From Mesonia sp. K7 (GTDB lineage: Bacteria > Bacteroidota > Bacteroidia > Flavobacteriales > Flavobacteriaceae): DNA of 64,000 nucleotides. The notes under the pieces are model-generated. The model searched no databases, had not been told where the DNA came from, and saw only the letters and a program-made list of their open reading frames with translations. A program made the translations under genes and the position numbers. The stretch spans positions 163,057-227,056 of the forward strand of contig NZ_QKQV01000004.1 in the NCBI RefSeq assembly GCF_003233725.1. Direction: 5' to 3'. Position 1 is the stretch's first letter, and every line of letters starts with the position of its first letter. Positions 27,649 through 37,686 of this stretch are shown here, piece by piece.

Positions 27649-29955
27649 TTATACAAATTCTCCTATTTTATTTTGTTTTCTTTTTGCTCTCTCTTGCGCA
27701 TCAATCACTGCAACTGCGGTCATATTTACCATTTCTTCTACACTTGCACCCAATTGCAAAATATGAGCAGCTTTGTTAAGTCCCATCAAAATCGGACCGA
27801 TAGAATCGGTATCATTAAGCTCTTTAATAAGCTTATAGTTAGAGTTTGCTGAATCTAAATTAGGGAAAATTAAGGTATTAACTTTTCTTCCTGAAAGTTT
27901 TGAAAATGGAAACTTACTTTCTAACATTCTTCTATTCAAGGCAAAGTCTACCTGCACTTCACCATCAACCATCAGTTCAGGTGAGTTTTCATGTAAATAT
28001 TTCACTGCTTTTCTCACTTTACCAGCGTGTTCGCTTGCAGAAGAGCCAAAGTTAGAATAGGAAATCATCGCCATAACAGGATCAATCCCAAACATTTTTA
28101 CTGTTTTTGCCGTCATTTGGGCAATATTTGCCAAGTCTTCTGAAGATGGGTTGATATTAATCGATGTATCACTGATAAAAATTGGTCCGCGTGAAGTGAT
28201 CATAAGGTTGGTAGCCGCTACTCTTTTTACGTTTTTGGCGGGCCCAATCAATTCTAACATAGGTTTGATAACGGTAGGATAAGCTCTCGAATAACCCGAA
28301 AGTAATGCATCTGCATCACCACTATTTACCATCATTGCGGCATAATAGTTTCGCTCTCGCATAAGTTTTTCTGCTTCATACAAAGTGATTCCGTTACGCT
28401 TACGCGATTCCCAAAAAACTTTGGCGTAAATTTTATTTTGCTCAATAGATTCATCACTTTTAGGATCGATAATTAGAAGATCATCATTATGCTCAAAATC
28501 CAATTCTTTCATCAATTCACAGATTACCTCTTTTCTACCCAATAATACGGGAACACCGATACCTTCGTCGTAAACAATTTGCGCTGCTTTTAAAACATCT
28601 AAATGGTCTGCTTCTGCAAAAACAACTTTTTTAGGGTTGGTTTTTGCACGATTGAGCAGTAATCGGGTAATCTTATTATCGCTACCCATTCTTTCGTACA
28701 ATTCTTCTTCGTAGCGATGCCAATCTTCAATAGGTTCTTTCGCCACGCCACTTTCCATCGCTGCTTTGGCAACAGCTGGAGGAATCATAGCTATCAACCT
28801 AGGATCAAATGGTTTTGGAATGATATAATCACGACCAAAATTGAGTTTGGTTTCGCCGTAAGCTATATTTACTTGCTCAGGAACCGGTTCTTTTGCCAAT
28901 TTTGCCAAAGCTTTTACGGCTGCCATTTTCATGGCTTCGTTAATTTTGGTAGCTCGAACATCGAGAGCACCTCTAAAAATAAATGGAAAACCAAGAACAT
29001 TATTTACCTGATTAGGATGGTCACTTCTTCCTGTTGCCATAATCACATCGTCACGCGTATCGACTGCTAAATCGTAATTGATTTCTGGCGTTGGATTTGC
29101 CATCGCAAAGACAATAGGGTTTTTTGCCATGCTTTTCAGCATTTGAGGCGTCATGATATTACCGATAGATAATCCTACGAAAACATCTGCTTTTTTTAAG
29201 GCATCTTCTAGCGTATTGAGGTTTCTAGCTGTAGCAAATTCTAATTTTTCTTCGCTCAGGTTTTCGGCATCTTTTCTGATGACACCTTTGCTATCGAGCA
29301 TCACAATATTTTCGGGTTTTACCCCAAATGCCTTGTACAGTCGCATACACGAAATAGCTGCTGCTCCTGCTCCACTTACGACTACTTTTACTTTGTCAAT
29401 TTTCTTTTTAGCGATTTCTACAGCGTTCAATAAAGCTGCCGCGGAAATAATTGCCGTACCGTGTTGATCGTCATGCATCACTGGAATATCCAATTCTTCT
29501 TTCAATCTTCTTTCGATCTCAAAAGCCTCAGGAGCTTTGATGTCTTCAAGATTTATTCCTCCAAAAGTGGGTGCAATATTTTTAACGGTTTGTATAAAAT
29601 CATCTACATTTTTAGTTCCAACTTCAATATCAAAAACATCTATGTCGGCAAAGATTTTAAAAAGTAAGCCTTTTCCTTCCATCACAGGTTTTGAAGCTTC
29701 TGCTCCAATGTCACCCAACCCTAAAACGGCAGTTCCGTTAGAAATTACCGCTACCAGGTTACCTTTGGTCGTATATTTATAAGCGTTTTCTGGATCTTTT
29801 TCGATCTCTAAACAAGGTTCGGCAACACCTGGCGAATAAGCTAATGCTAAGTCTCTTTGTGTCGCATATTTTTTGGTGGGAACCACAGAAATTTTCCCAG
29901 GTTTTGGTTTGGCGTGATAGATTAAAGCTTCAATTCGTTTTCTTTCCTGACGCAT
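27649..29955 (-). CDS. maeB: NADP-dependent malic enzyme with phosphotransacetylase-like domain
   Basis: This enzyme decarboxylates malate to pyruvate, giving NADPH. Residues about 1-430 form the malic enzyme, with the catalytic region YSPGVAEPCLEI and the nucleotide-binding GAGAAAISCMRLY. Residues about 430-768 resemble phosphotransacetylase, usually regulatory rather than catalytic in MaeB. Total length is 768 when started at MRQERKRIEAL. An in-frame ATG at 29979 adds eight residues and seems less likely. It lies downstream of queG with a 57-base gap. Confidence 0.94.
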   Translation of the reverse strand: MRQERKRIEALIYHAKPKPGKISVVPTKKYATQRDLALAYSPGVAEPCLEIEKDPENAYKYTTKGNLVAVISNGTAVLGLGDIGAEASKPVMEGKGLLFKIFADIDVFDIEVGTKNVDDFIQTVKNIAPTFGGINLEDIKAPEAFEIERRLKEELDIPVMHDDQHGTAIISAAALLNAVEIAKKKIDKVKVVVSGAGAAAISCMRLYKAFGVKPENIVMLDSKGVIRKDAENLSEEKLEFATARNLNTLEDALKKADVFVGLSIGNIMTPQMLKSMAKNPIVFAMANPTPEINYDLAVDTRDDVIMATGRSDHPNQVNNVLGFPFIFRGALDVRATKINEAMKMAAVKALAKLAKEPVPEQVNIAYGETKLNFGRDYIIPKPFDPRLIAMIPPAVAKAAMESGVAKEPIEDWHRYEEELYERMGSDNKITRLLLNRAKTNPKKVVFAEADHLDVLKAAQIVYDEGIGVPVLLGRKEVICELMKELDFEHNDDLLIIDPKSDESIEQNKIYAKVFWESRKRNGITLYEAEKLMRERNYYAAMMVNSGDADALLSGYSRAYPTVIKPMLELIGPAKNVKRVAATNLMITSRGPIFISDTSININPSSEDLANIAQMTAKTVKMFGIDPVMAMISYSNFGSSASEHAGKVRKAVKYLHENSPELMVDGEVQVDFALNRRMLESKFPFSKLSGRKVNTLIFPNLDSANSNYKLIKELNDTDSIGPILMGLNKAAHILQLGASVEEMVNMTAVAVIDAQERAKRKQNKIGEFV

Positions 29956-30012
29956 AAAATTGGTTTTGTGAACTAACAAAGGTAGTGAACTCTTTTTGAC
30001 TTTTCTAATGGA

Positions 30013-30951
30013 CTAAATATCGTTTTTTAAAAAAGCGATGTTTCTTTTAAGCCCTTCGAATTTAGTTCTTTTAACAGCAGATTTTCTAAAAATTTCGTTG
30101 AAGGTTTCTTTGGTGATTTCTTCCCATTCTTCTTTTGAAAAGTTCAATAATTCTGGATGCGGATTAAACAATGGTTCGCGATGGGACTGTGAAAACCGAT
30201 TCCAAGGGCAAACATCTTGGCAAATATCACAACCAAACATCCAATCTTGAAAATGACCTTGCTGTGAAGTGGGAATTTCGTCTTTCAGCTCAATGGTGAA
30301 ATAGGAAATACATTTGCTACCATCGACTTTATAAGGTTCATAAATTGCATCGGTGGGACAAGCATCTATACAAGCAGTACAACTTCCGCAATGATCGGTA
30401 ACCGGTGTGTCATAATCGAGCTCTATATCTACGATGAGTTCGGCAATAAAATAAAATGAGCCTACTTGTTTAGTCAACAAATTAGAGTGTTTACCCATCC
30501 AACCTAAACCACTTTTCGCTGCCCAAGCTTTATCCAACACAGGAGCAGAATCGACAAACGCTCTCCCATGGATTTCGCCTATTTCTTCTTGCATTTTTGT
30601 GAGAAGCGATTTTAGTTTTTCCTTTATGACAAAATGATAATCTTTCCCGTAAGCGTATTTTGATATTTTATAAGATGTTGGGTTTTGTTTCTTTTCAGGG
30701 AAATAATTCAGTAAAAGCGAAATCACACTTTTAGAACCTTCTACCAATTTGGTGGGATCGAGGCGTTTGTCAAAATGATTTTCCATATACGTCATTTGAC
30801 CATGACGATTTTCATTCAGCCATTTTTCTAGTCGCGGTGCTTCTTCTTCCAAAAATTTAGCTTTACTGATGCCGCAAGACATAAAACCTAAGTTTTTGGC
30901 TTCTTGCTTAATGAAGTGGGTATATTTTTCTTGGGTAGAAGTAAATAACAT
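30013..30951 (-). CDS. queG: Epoxyqueuosine reductase
   Basis: QueG carries out the last step of queuosine synthesis, reducing epoxyqueuosine in tRNA with cobalamin and Fe-S clusters. The 312-residue chain contains two [4Fe-4S] motifs, [15 protein letters not shown] and [11 protein letters not shown], and the family sequence [22 protein letters not shown]. The start chosen is [10 protein letters not shown] at 30951, one base after the ruvB stop. An upstream ATG at 30993 would extend it 14 residues into ruvB and is disfavoured. Confidence 0.94.
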   Translation of the reverse strand: MLFTSTQEKYTHFIKQEAKNLGFMSCGISKAKFLEEEAPRLEKWLNENRHGQMTYMENHFDKRLDPTKLVEGSKSVISLLLNYFPEKKQNPTSYKISKYAYGKDYHFVIKEKLKSLLTKMQEEIGEIHGRAFVDSAPVLDKAWAAKSGLGWMGKHSNLLTKQVGSFYFIAELIVDIELDYDTPVTDHCGSCTACIDACPTDAIYEPYKVDGSKCISYFTIELKDEIPTSQQGHFQDWMFGCDICQDVCPWNRFSQSHREPLFNPHPELLNFSKEEWEEITKETFNEIFRKSAVKRTKFEGLKRNIAFLKNDI

Positions 30952-30952
30952 C

Positions 30953-31975
30953 TTAAAACAACCCTCCTTGTTGTCCAGTTTTTGTTCGTCCAAGATGTTT
31001 ATAAGCCAATTCGGTGACTTCCCGACCTCTTGGCGTGCGTACGATAAAACCTTCTTGAATCAAAAAGGGTTCATAAACCTCTTCGATAGTTTCAGCACTT
31101 TCGCTCACTGCAGTTGCTAGTGTGGTAATCCCAACGGGACCGCCTTTAAATTTATCGATAATCGTGGTTAAGATTTTGTTATCCATCTCATCCAAACCAT
31201 GCGCATCGACATTCAGTGCTTTTAAACCATAGCGAGCAATCTCGATATCGATTTTTCCGTTGCCTTTAATTTGGGCAAAATCACGAATTCTACGTAAAAG
31301 TGCATTGGCTATACGAGGTGTTCCGCGACTTCTTCCTGCAATTTCAATTGCTGCTTCTGTAGTGATTGGAATATTGATTATTCCGGCACTTCGCTCGATA
31401 ATATTTGACAGTAACTCTTTGGTGTAATATTGTAATCGGCTCGAAATTCCGAAACGGGCTCGCATCGGAGCCGTAAGTAGACCACTTCTGGTCGTTGCTC
31501 CCACCAAGGTAAACGGATTAAGATTGATTTGCACTGTTCTCGCATTTGGCCCTGTTTCGATCATGATGTCAATACGGAAATCTTCCATGGCAGAATATAA
31601 ATACTCCTCAACAATTGGACTTAACCGATGAATTTCATCGATAAACAACACGTCTCTTTCCTCTAAATTGGTTAATAAACCTGCAAGATCGCCTGGCTTA
31701 TCTAACACAGGTCCAGAAGTAATTTTAATACCTACATTTAGTTCGTTAGCGAGAATATGAGCCAAAGTAGTTTTTCCTAAACCGGGAGGTCCGTGAAAAA
31801 GTGTGTGGTCTAATGCATCGCCACGCAAATTTGAGGCTTTTACAAAAACCTCTAAGTTATCGATAACCGCTTGTTGTCCTGCAAAATCATCAAACCTAAG
31901 CGGCCGCAAAGCTCTTTCTATATCTAACTCTTCTGAGGAAAAATTCTCTCCTGTAGCATCTAAGTGTTCATTCAT
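30953..31975 (-). CDS. ruvB: Holliday junction DNA helicase RuvB
   Basis: RuvB is the AAA+ motor that drives branch migration with RuvA. The 340 residues show [12 protein letters not shown] at the N-terminus, Walker [10 protein letters not shown], Walker B DEIHRLS, sensor 1 GATTRSGLL, the arginine-finger region APMRARFG, and the C-terminal winged helix ending [17 protein letters not shown]. It is the first gene of the ruvB-queG pair and possibly maeB. Its start codon lies only five bases beyond the -7 box. Confidence 0.96.
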   Translation of the reverse strand: MNEHLDATGENFSSEELDIERALRPLRFDDFAGQQAVIDNLEVFVKASNLRGDALDHTLFHGPPGLGKTTLAHILANELNVGIKITSGPVLDKPGDLAGLLTNLEERDVLFIDEIHRLSPIVEEYLYSAMEDFRIDIMIETGPNARTVQINLNPFTLVGATTRSGLLTAPMRARFGISSRLQYYTKELLSNIIERSAGIINIPITTEAAIEIAGRSRGTPRIANALLRRIRDFAQIKGNGKIDIEIARYGLKALNVDAHGLDEMDNKILTTIIDKFKGGPVGITTLATAVSESAETIEEVYEPFLIQEGFIVRTPRGREVTELAYKHLGRTKTGQQGGLF

Positions 31976-31980
31976 AAAAA

Positions 31981-31988
31981 CAAAGATA
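31981..31988 (-). promoter_or_regulatory. Putative -7 box for ruvB
   Basis: TATCTTTG on the minus strand matches TAnnTTTG and ends six bases before the ruvB ATG. If real, the transcript would have little or no leader. Confidence 0.4.
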
Positions 31989-32032
31989 ACTAAAATAGAA
32001 TTTTAAAAATCCGTAAAGAAAATGAAATAAAA

Positions 32033-32058
32033 AAGCCTTTTCGGTAAGGAAAAGGCTT
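32033..32058 (-). terminator. Terminator of the act-cox operon
   Basis: A perfect 10-bp stem, AAGCCTTTTC with GAAAAGGCTT and a 6-base loop, is followed on the minus strand by a T-run. It lies 22 bases downstream of the coxA stop codon. Confidence 0.85.
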
Positions 32059-32079
32059 ATAAATATCTTTTAAATTCGA

Positions 32080-33912
32080 TTAGTGATGCAACTCTTCTTC
32101 ATTATCCTGAAGTGGCATCGTCTGTGGAATATAATCTTGACCCGCTAATACATAATCGGTTTCGTCTTTGTTTAATTTACTGTAATCGTATGGCCAACGG
32201 TAAACCGAAGGAATGGGTCCTGGCCAGTTTCCATGGATATGCTCTACTGGAGTTGTCCACTCTAAAGTAGTCGAGTTCCAAGGGTTTTGTGTCGCTTTTT
32301 TTCCAAAGAAAATAGACGAGATAAAATTGTATAAAAATACCAATTGTACCAATGCAGTGATGATCGCAAATACGGTAATCAATACGTTTACATCGGCTAA
32401 ATCATCGAAATATGGGAAAGCGGTGTTAGTATAGTAACGTCTTGGTAAACCTGCCATTCCGATAAAGTGCATCGGGAAGAAAACTCCGTATGCTCCAATT
32501 GCCGTTACCCAAAAGTGTACGTAACCTAAATTCTTGTTCAACATTCTTCCGAACATTTTTGGATACCAGTGATAAACACCTGCAAATAATCCGTAAAGTG
32601 CCGAAATACCCATGACCAAGTGGAAGTGCGCAATAACGAAGTAGGTATCGTGAACGTTGATATCTAAGGTACTGTCTCCTAAAATAATTCCCGTTAAACC
32701 TCCTGTAATAAATGTTGAAACGAAACCAATCGAAAATAACATTCCTGGATTCATCTGGATGTTTCCTTTCCATAAAGTGGTAATCCAGTTAAAGGCTTTT
32801 ACTGCCGAAGGGATCGCAATTAATAAAGTGGTAAATGTAAATACCGAACCTAAGAATGGATTCATACCCGAAACGAACATGTGGTGACCCCAAACAATTG
32901 TTGATAAGAAAGCAATCGCTAAGATAGAAAGCACCATCGCTCGGTAACCAAAAATTGGTTTTCTTGAGTTGGTAGCCATCACTTCAGAAACTAATCCCAT
33001 CGCCGGTAAAATAACGATGTAAACCTCTGGGTGACCTAAGAACCAGAATAAGTGTTCAAACAATACTGGCGAACCTCCTTGATGTGCTAGTACTTCTCCT
33101 TTTAAGTAGATATCGCTTAAGAAGAAAGATGTACCAAAACTTCTATCCATAATCAACATCAAAGCTGCTGATAATAATACTGGGAAAGAAACCACACCAA
33201 TAATAGCGGTTACAAAGAAAGCCCAAATCGTTAATGGCAATCTCGTCATCGACATTCCTTTGGTTCTTAAATTGATCACCGTAACGATATAATTAAGCGA
33301 ACCTAATAATGACTGTGCGATAAAGAAAGCCATCGATACTAACCATAAAGTCATTCCTAAACCTGAACCGGGAATAGCTTCTGGTAAGGCACTCAATGGT
33401 GGATAGATCGTCCAACCTGCTGATGCTGGCCCTGATTCCACGAAAAGTGAAATCACCATAATCACACTCGATATGAAGAACAACCAATAAGACACCATGT
33501 TTAAGAAACCTGAAGCCATATCTCGTGCACCAATCTGCAACGGAATAAGTAAGTTACTGAAAGTACCACTTAAACCTGCAGTAAGTACAAAAAACACCAT
33601 AATGGTACCGTGGATGGTCACTAAAGCCAAGTAAGCATCTGGACTCATCACTCCATCTGGAGCGAATCTTTCACCTAAAAATATTTTGAAAATCTCGAAA
33701 GATTGCTCTGGCCAAGCCAATTGCATTCTGAAAAGTACAGACATCAAAATACCAATTACACCCATCAACAAACCTGTAATAAGGTATTGTTTAGCAATCA
33801 TTTTATGATCTTGGCTAAAGATATATTTGGTGATAAATGTTTCTTTATGGTGATGTCCGTGATCGTCGTGGTGATCGTCGTGTGCGTCTATATGGTGTGC
33901 TAAATCTGACAT
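32080..33912 (-). CDS. coxA: Cytochrome c oxidase subunit I
   Basis: The catalytic subunit reduces oxygen at the heme a3-CuB centre and pumps protons. The 610-residue protein has about twelve helices and all key ligands: histidine in TIHGTIMVFF, the CuB His-Tyr pair in LGHPEVYIV, the two CuB histidines in VWGHHMFV, and both heme histidines in HFHLVMG. The first 25 residues are unusually rich in His and Asp (HHIDAHDDHHDDHGHHH). It is the last gene of the act-cox operon, 27 bases after coxB. Confidence 0.96.
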   Translation of the reverse strand: MSDLAHHIDAHDDHHDDHGHHHKETFITKYIFSQDHKMIAKQYLITGLLMGVIGILMSVLFRMQLAWPEQSFEIFKIFLGERFAPDGVMSPDAYLALVTIHGTIMVFFVLTAGLSGTFSNLLIPLQIGARDMASGFLNMVSYWLFFISSVIMVISLFVESGPASAGWTIYPPLSALPEAIPGSGLGMTLWLVSMAFFIAQSLLGSLNYIVTVINLRTKGMSMTRLPLTIWAFFVTAIIGVVSFPVLLSAALMLIMDRSFGTSFFLSDIYLKGEVLAHQGGSPVLFEHLFWFLGHPEVYIVILPAMGLVSEVMATNSRKPIFGYRAMVLSILAIAFLSTIVWGHHMFVSGMNPFLGSVFTFTTLLIAIPSAVKAFNWITTLWKGNIQMNPGMLFSIGFVSTFITGGLTGIILGDSTLDINVHDTYFVIAHFHLVMGISALYGLFAGVYHWYPKMFGRMLNKNLGYVHFWVTAIGAYGVFFPMHFIGMAGLPRRYYTNTAFPYFDDLADVNVLITVFAIITALVQLVFLYNFISSIFFGKKATQNPWNSTTLEWTTPVEHIHGNWPGPIPSVYRWPYDYSKLNKDETDYVLAGQDYIPQTMPLQDNEEELHH

Positions 33913-33939
33913 ACTCTATAAATATTACAGCTTTTTAGT

Positions 33940-35010
33940 TTATTCTTCTTTATCTTTAATTGTTTCTGCAAAGGTAGCTTGTTCTGCTAACCATGTATTG
34001 TATTCTTCTTCACTCTCTACTACAATTTTCATCTGCATATTGAAGTGGGATACTCCACAAATTTTATTACACAAGAGGTAATATTCGAATTCGTAAGGCT
34101 CTAAAGCGACATCGCCATTGGCTACTAATTCTTTGCTTCTTTCTTTACGGATTTGATTTAACTCGTGTACTTTTTCTACCATATACTCTGAGTTTCTCAT
34201 CTCTTCTGAAGTAATGGTTGGGGTAAAACCAAATTGTGTAATCATACCCGGAACAACGTTCATCTGTGCTCTAAAGAATGGGAAATAAGCCGAGTGTAAA
34301 ATGTCTTGTGATCTAAATTTGAACAATACAGGTCTGTCTACTGGCAGGTGTAACTCGGTAGTAACTTTATCATCCATAGCATATTGATCGCTAGGATCGA
34401 TACCTACGGTATTTACGCCTTCAATAAAACGAACGTTAGCCTTACCTAAAACTTTATCTTCTCCTGAGTATCTCGCTTTCCATCCAAACTGGTATGCATA
34501 AATTTCCACGACAAGTGTATCTTCATCTTCTTCTACGTACATAATATCAGACCAAGTAAACAAGCCGTAAATAATTAAACCAGCCAATACAAATACTGGG
34601 ATAATTGTCCAGATAAACTCCAATTTATCATTATCGGCAAAGAAAAGTGCTCTGTTTGATTTTTCTCCTTTGTATTTGATGGCAAAGAAGTGTAATAGAA
34701 ATTGTGTAATTACCTGAACGAACATAATAATCGCAATCGAGATAAACATCAATTGGTCATATCCTGGACCGTGAGCAGAAGCCGCTTCGGGAAGGTAAAA
34801 GTGAGAATAGTTCCAGAAGCTATAGAACATTAGTACATATAAGAAGATGGTAAAACCAATCATAATATATGCTTGTACTTTATTGTCTTTGTCTGTTGCT
34901 ACACCGTTGTCTTCTACAGTTTGCGTTTTTGAAAGTTTAAGAATTTTTGACATCTGCCAAAAGGTAATTCCTAAAAGAGCGATAACGATTATGGTTAAAA
35001 ATGCAGTCAT
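33940..35010 (-). CDS. coxB: Cytochrome c oxidase subunit II
   Basis: Subunit II accepts electrons through its CuA site outside the inner membrane. The 356-residue protein has four predicted helices (about residues 1-20, 46-68, 84-112 and 132-152), two more than usual. A cupredoxin domain follows, with the first histidine in DILHSAYFP and the CuA loop CNKICGVSHFNM. The Cys, Cys, His and Met ligands are kept, but the usual Glu between the cysteines is Lys. A charged insertion of about 25 residues precedes the loop. No C-terminal heme motif is present. Confidence 0.93.
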   Translation of the reverse strand: MTAFLTIIVIALLGITFWQMSKILKLSKTQTVEDNGVATDKDNKVQAYIMIGFTIFLYVLMFYSFWNYSHFYLPEAASAHGPGYDQLMFISIAIIMFVQVITQFLLHFFAIKYKGEKSNRALFFADNDKLEFIWTIIPVFVLAGLIIYGLFTWSDIMYVEEDEDTLVVEIYAYQFGWKARYSGEDKVLGKANVRFIEGVNTVGIDPSDQYAMDDKVTTELHLPVDRPVLFKFRSQDILHSAYFPFFRAQMNVVPGMITQFGFTPTITSEEMRNSEYMVEKVHELNQIRKERSKELVANGDVALEPYEFEYYLLCNKICGVSHFNMQMKIVVESEEEYNTWLAEQATFAETIKDKEE

Positions 35011-35044
35011 TTTATAATTGTCTTCTTTTTCTAATTATCATTTA

Positions 35045-36397
35045 TTAATAATGGAAATGTTGACTTTCCTTCATAAACGGATTTCTTTTTGCTAATAACG
35101 GAGCTTTCGTTAAGGCACTAAATACTACCCAAACAAATAAACCTCCGAAGAATAAAAGCGCACTGATTTCTGGCACACCAATAAACCACGATTTCCCAAC
35201 CGTTGCTGGCATCACCATATTGAAAATATCGATATAGTGACCAAATAAAATAATGATTCCAGCCATAACCACAAACCAGTTTACACGCTTATAATCGCTG
35301 TTCATCAATACCAATACTGGGAACACAAAATTGAGTGCTAACATTCCGAAGAACGGTAATTTATAGTCGTCTATTCTGGTGATAAAATAAGTCACCTCTT
35401 CAGGAATATTTGAGTACCAAATCAACATAAATTGTGAAAACCACAAATAGGTCCAGAAAATACTAATACCAAACATAAACTTCGCTAAATCGTGAATGTG
35501 GCTGTCATTTACATACTCTAAATAACCTCTAGATTTCAAATAGATAGTGATTAAAGCAATAACGGTAATACCCGAAACAAATAGACTTGCAAAAACATAC
35601 CAGCCAAATAAAGTACTGAACCAGTGTGGGTCTAAACTCATAATCCAATCCCAAGACATCATCGATTCTGTTACAATAAAGAATACTAAGAATCCTGCAG
35701 ATAATTTAAAGCTTTGCTTGTAGTACCTGTTATGATCAACTTCATCGTGGCGTAAAGAGTTTCTTCTTAAGAAATACCTAAACAAGTTCCAACCTGCAAT
35801 ATAAATAGCAGCTCTTATCAAGAAGAAAGGAACATTAAGATACGATTGTTTCCCTTGTAAAATTTTATCATTGGCTACCACATCAGCATCCATCCATACA
35901 AATAAATGGTTAACATGAAAACCTGATAAAGCTAATAGTATAAATACAATAATACTACCAGGTAATAAATATGCCGTGATCGCTTCCATTACTCTAAAAA
36001 GTACTGGAGACCAGCCTGCTTGTGCCGCATGTTGGATGGCGTAAAACGCTAAAACTCCTAGTGAAATCATAAAGAAGAAAAATGCTGCTACATAAACTGC
36101 TGCCCAAGGTTTGTTTTGCAACTGGTGTAACATATGCTTTGCATGCTTGTCGTGCTCATCGTGAGCCGCGTCTGCATGAGCATCCGCTTTAGCGTGATCA
36201 CCAGCGTGATTTTCTTCTACGTGATGTGTAGTTGCCGCTGCTCCATGACCATCACCGTGATGTTCTTGCTCAGCTATTATTTTTTTAACATCTTCTATAT
36301 CTGAAGGAGCCGAAAGAAAGGCGTAAACCATCCCGATTGCTCCAACAACCATAAATATGACTGCAAATAGTTTTATTTTACTTGATATCGTGTACAT
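35045..36397 (-). CDS. actF: Alternative complex III subunit ActF, membrane quinol-site subunit
   Basis: ActF is one of two homologous large membrane subunits of the quinol:cytochrome c oxidoreductase. The 450-residue chain has an N-terminal helix (about 10-28), then a His/Asp/Ala-rich segment (about residues 45-95, thirteen histidines) and roughly nine more helices. Typical sequence includes MMSWDWIMSLDPHWFSTLFGWYVF. It follows actE by 29 bases and precedes coxB. The His-rich segment is not part of the known functional core. Confidence 0.9.
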   Translation of the reverse strand: MYTISSKIKLFAVIFMVVGAIGMVYAFLSAPSDIEDVKKIIAEQEHHGDGHGAAATTHHVEENHAGDHAKADAHADAAHDEHDKHAKHMLHQLQNKPWAAVYVAAFFFFMISLGVLAFYAIQHAAQAGWSPVLFRVMEAITAYLLPGSIIVFILLALSGFHVNHLFVWMDADVVANDKILQGKQSYLNVPFFLIRAAIYIAGWNLFRYFLRRNSLRHDEVDHNRYYKQSFKLSAGFLVFFIVTESMMSWDWIMSLDPHWFSTLFGWYVFASLFVSGITVIALITIYLKSRGYLEYVNDSHIHDLAKFMFGISIFWTYLWFSQFMLIWYSNIPEEVTYFITRIDDYKLPFFGMLALNFVFPVLVLMNSDYKRVNWFVVMAGIIILFGHYIDIFNMVMPATVGKSWFIGVPEISALLFFGGLFVWVVFSALTKAPLLAKRNPFMKESQHFHY

Positions 36398-36426
36398 ATT
36401 TAAATATCTAATGCGGTTATTTTATA

Positions 36427-37140
36427 TTAATGCTCTTCTTCTGAAGAATGGTTTTCTGTTGTCTCGTTAGCTGGTGAAGTTTCGTTTTCTACTTCTTCAA
36501 CCATCATATCTTTTTGCATACGTAACGAATCTGCAACAGCTTGTACATCTTCTTCGCTTACAAACTCTCGTTTTGGCGCTCCTTCTAATTGACGTTTTAA
36601 GTCCATCACATAATGGTTAATCTGCCATCTTTCTTTTTCATTGGTTTGCGAAGCATAAGAACCCATCGTGTTTAATCCGTAATAAGTCACATGGTAAACA
36701 GAGCCTTCTGTGATAGCCCTTCCTGGATCGTTATATGCAGGAACACCCAAAATCTTTTCTCGTTGTGCTAAATTTCCTTTTCCATCACCTTTATCACCAT
36801 GGCAAATCGCACAGTAAATCGTATATAATTCTTTTCCTTTGTTAACGTTATCTTCGGTATAAGGAAGTGGGTTCGTTAAACCTGCTTTCGCAGAAGCTAA
36901 ACCTTCTGTAGAGTTCTCATAACTATATAAAGAATGTCCTCTTGCGATTGTACCTTCCACCGGCAACATCGCTGCTTGTGTATTTTCAAAATACTCGTTG
37001 TCGTAACTTCCGTAAGGCTCATAGGCTACAGACTCATACATATTTGGAAAGTATTGGTAATTTCTGTCCTTTTTGTTGAAACAAGAAGTCACCGTTACCG
37101 AAACTACAACTGCTAATATGATTTTAAATAAACTTTTCAT
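36427..37140 (-). CDS. actE: Alternative complex III subunit ActE, monoheme cytochrome c lipoprotein
   Basis: ActE is a peripheral electron-carrying subunit. The 237-residue protein has a lipoprotein signal peptide (VTSCF, Cys about residue 20) and one c-heme motif, CAICH, in LYTIYCAICHGDKGDGKGN. The likely axial methionine lies further on in GLNTMGSYAS. The tail is acidic and disordered (EEVENETSPANETTENHSSEEEH). It lies 4 bases after actD and is the third-last gene of the act part of the operon. Confidence 0.92.
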   Translation of the reverse strand: MKSLFKIILAVVVSVTVTSCFNKKDRNYQYFPNMYESVAYEPYGSYDNEYFENTQAAMLPVEGTIARGHSLYSYENSTEGLASAKAGLTNPLPYTEDNVNKGKELYTIYCAICHGDKGDGKGNLAQREKILGVPAYNDPGRAITEGSVYHVTYYGLNTMGSYASQTNEKERWQINHYVMDLKRQLEGAPKREFVSEEDVQAVADSLRMQKDMMVEEVENETSPANETTENHSSEEEH

Positions 37141-37144
37141 AGGT

Positions 37145-37669
37145 TTATTTGTTTATTAAATTTACTTCTAATGCTCCTGTGTCATTAAAAAACTTAGACA
37201 TTTTTTCTACATCATGGTTTCCTACAGAAATTTCCATTAAAAAGTGATCGTCTGTGGTTCTCACATCTGGATTTTCTGCTTCTTTAAAAGGCCATAATTT
37301 ACTTCTCAAATAAAATGTAATTACCATTAAGTGAGCCGCAAAAAATACGGTTAGCTCAAACATAATTGGCACAAATGCTGGCATATTTTCTATGAAACTA
37401 AAACTTGGCTTACCACCGATGTTTTGTGGCCAATCTTCGATCATGATAAAATTCATCATTGCGACAGCTACCGAAAGCCCAACTAATCCGTACAAAAACG
37501 AAGTGATAGCAATTCTAGTTGGCTCTAGACCCATAGCTTTATCTAGACCATGCACCGGAAAAGGTGTATAAATCTCTTCGATATGATAATTTGCTTGACG
37601 GGTTTGTTTGACCGCTTGCATCAGCAAATCGTCATCGGTGTATATAGCATGTATTACTTTTGAAGACAT
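37145..37669 (-). CDS. actD: Alternative complex III subunit ActD (DUF3341)
   Basis: This 174-residue protein has a soluble N-terminal part beginning with the family's opening (VIHAIYTDDDLLMQAVK). Two transmembrane helices (about residues 57-78 and 98-122) and a short soluble C-terminus follow. This is the DUF3341 layout of ActD, a small membrane subunit placed between ActC and ActE in the operon. Its role is structural in the solved complexes. Confidence 0.92.
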   Translation of the reverse strand: MSSKVIHAIYTDDDLLMQAVKQTRQANYHIEEIYTPFPVHGLDKAMGLEPTRIAITSFLYGLVGLSVAVAMMNFIMIEDWPQNIGGKPSFSFIENMPAFVPIMFELTVFFAAHLMVITFYLRSKLWPFKEAENPDVRTTDDHFLMEISVGNHDVEKMSKFFNDTGALEVNLINK

Positions 37670-37686
37670 CTATTTATAATTAAATT

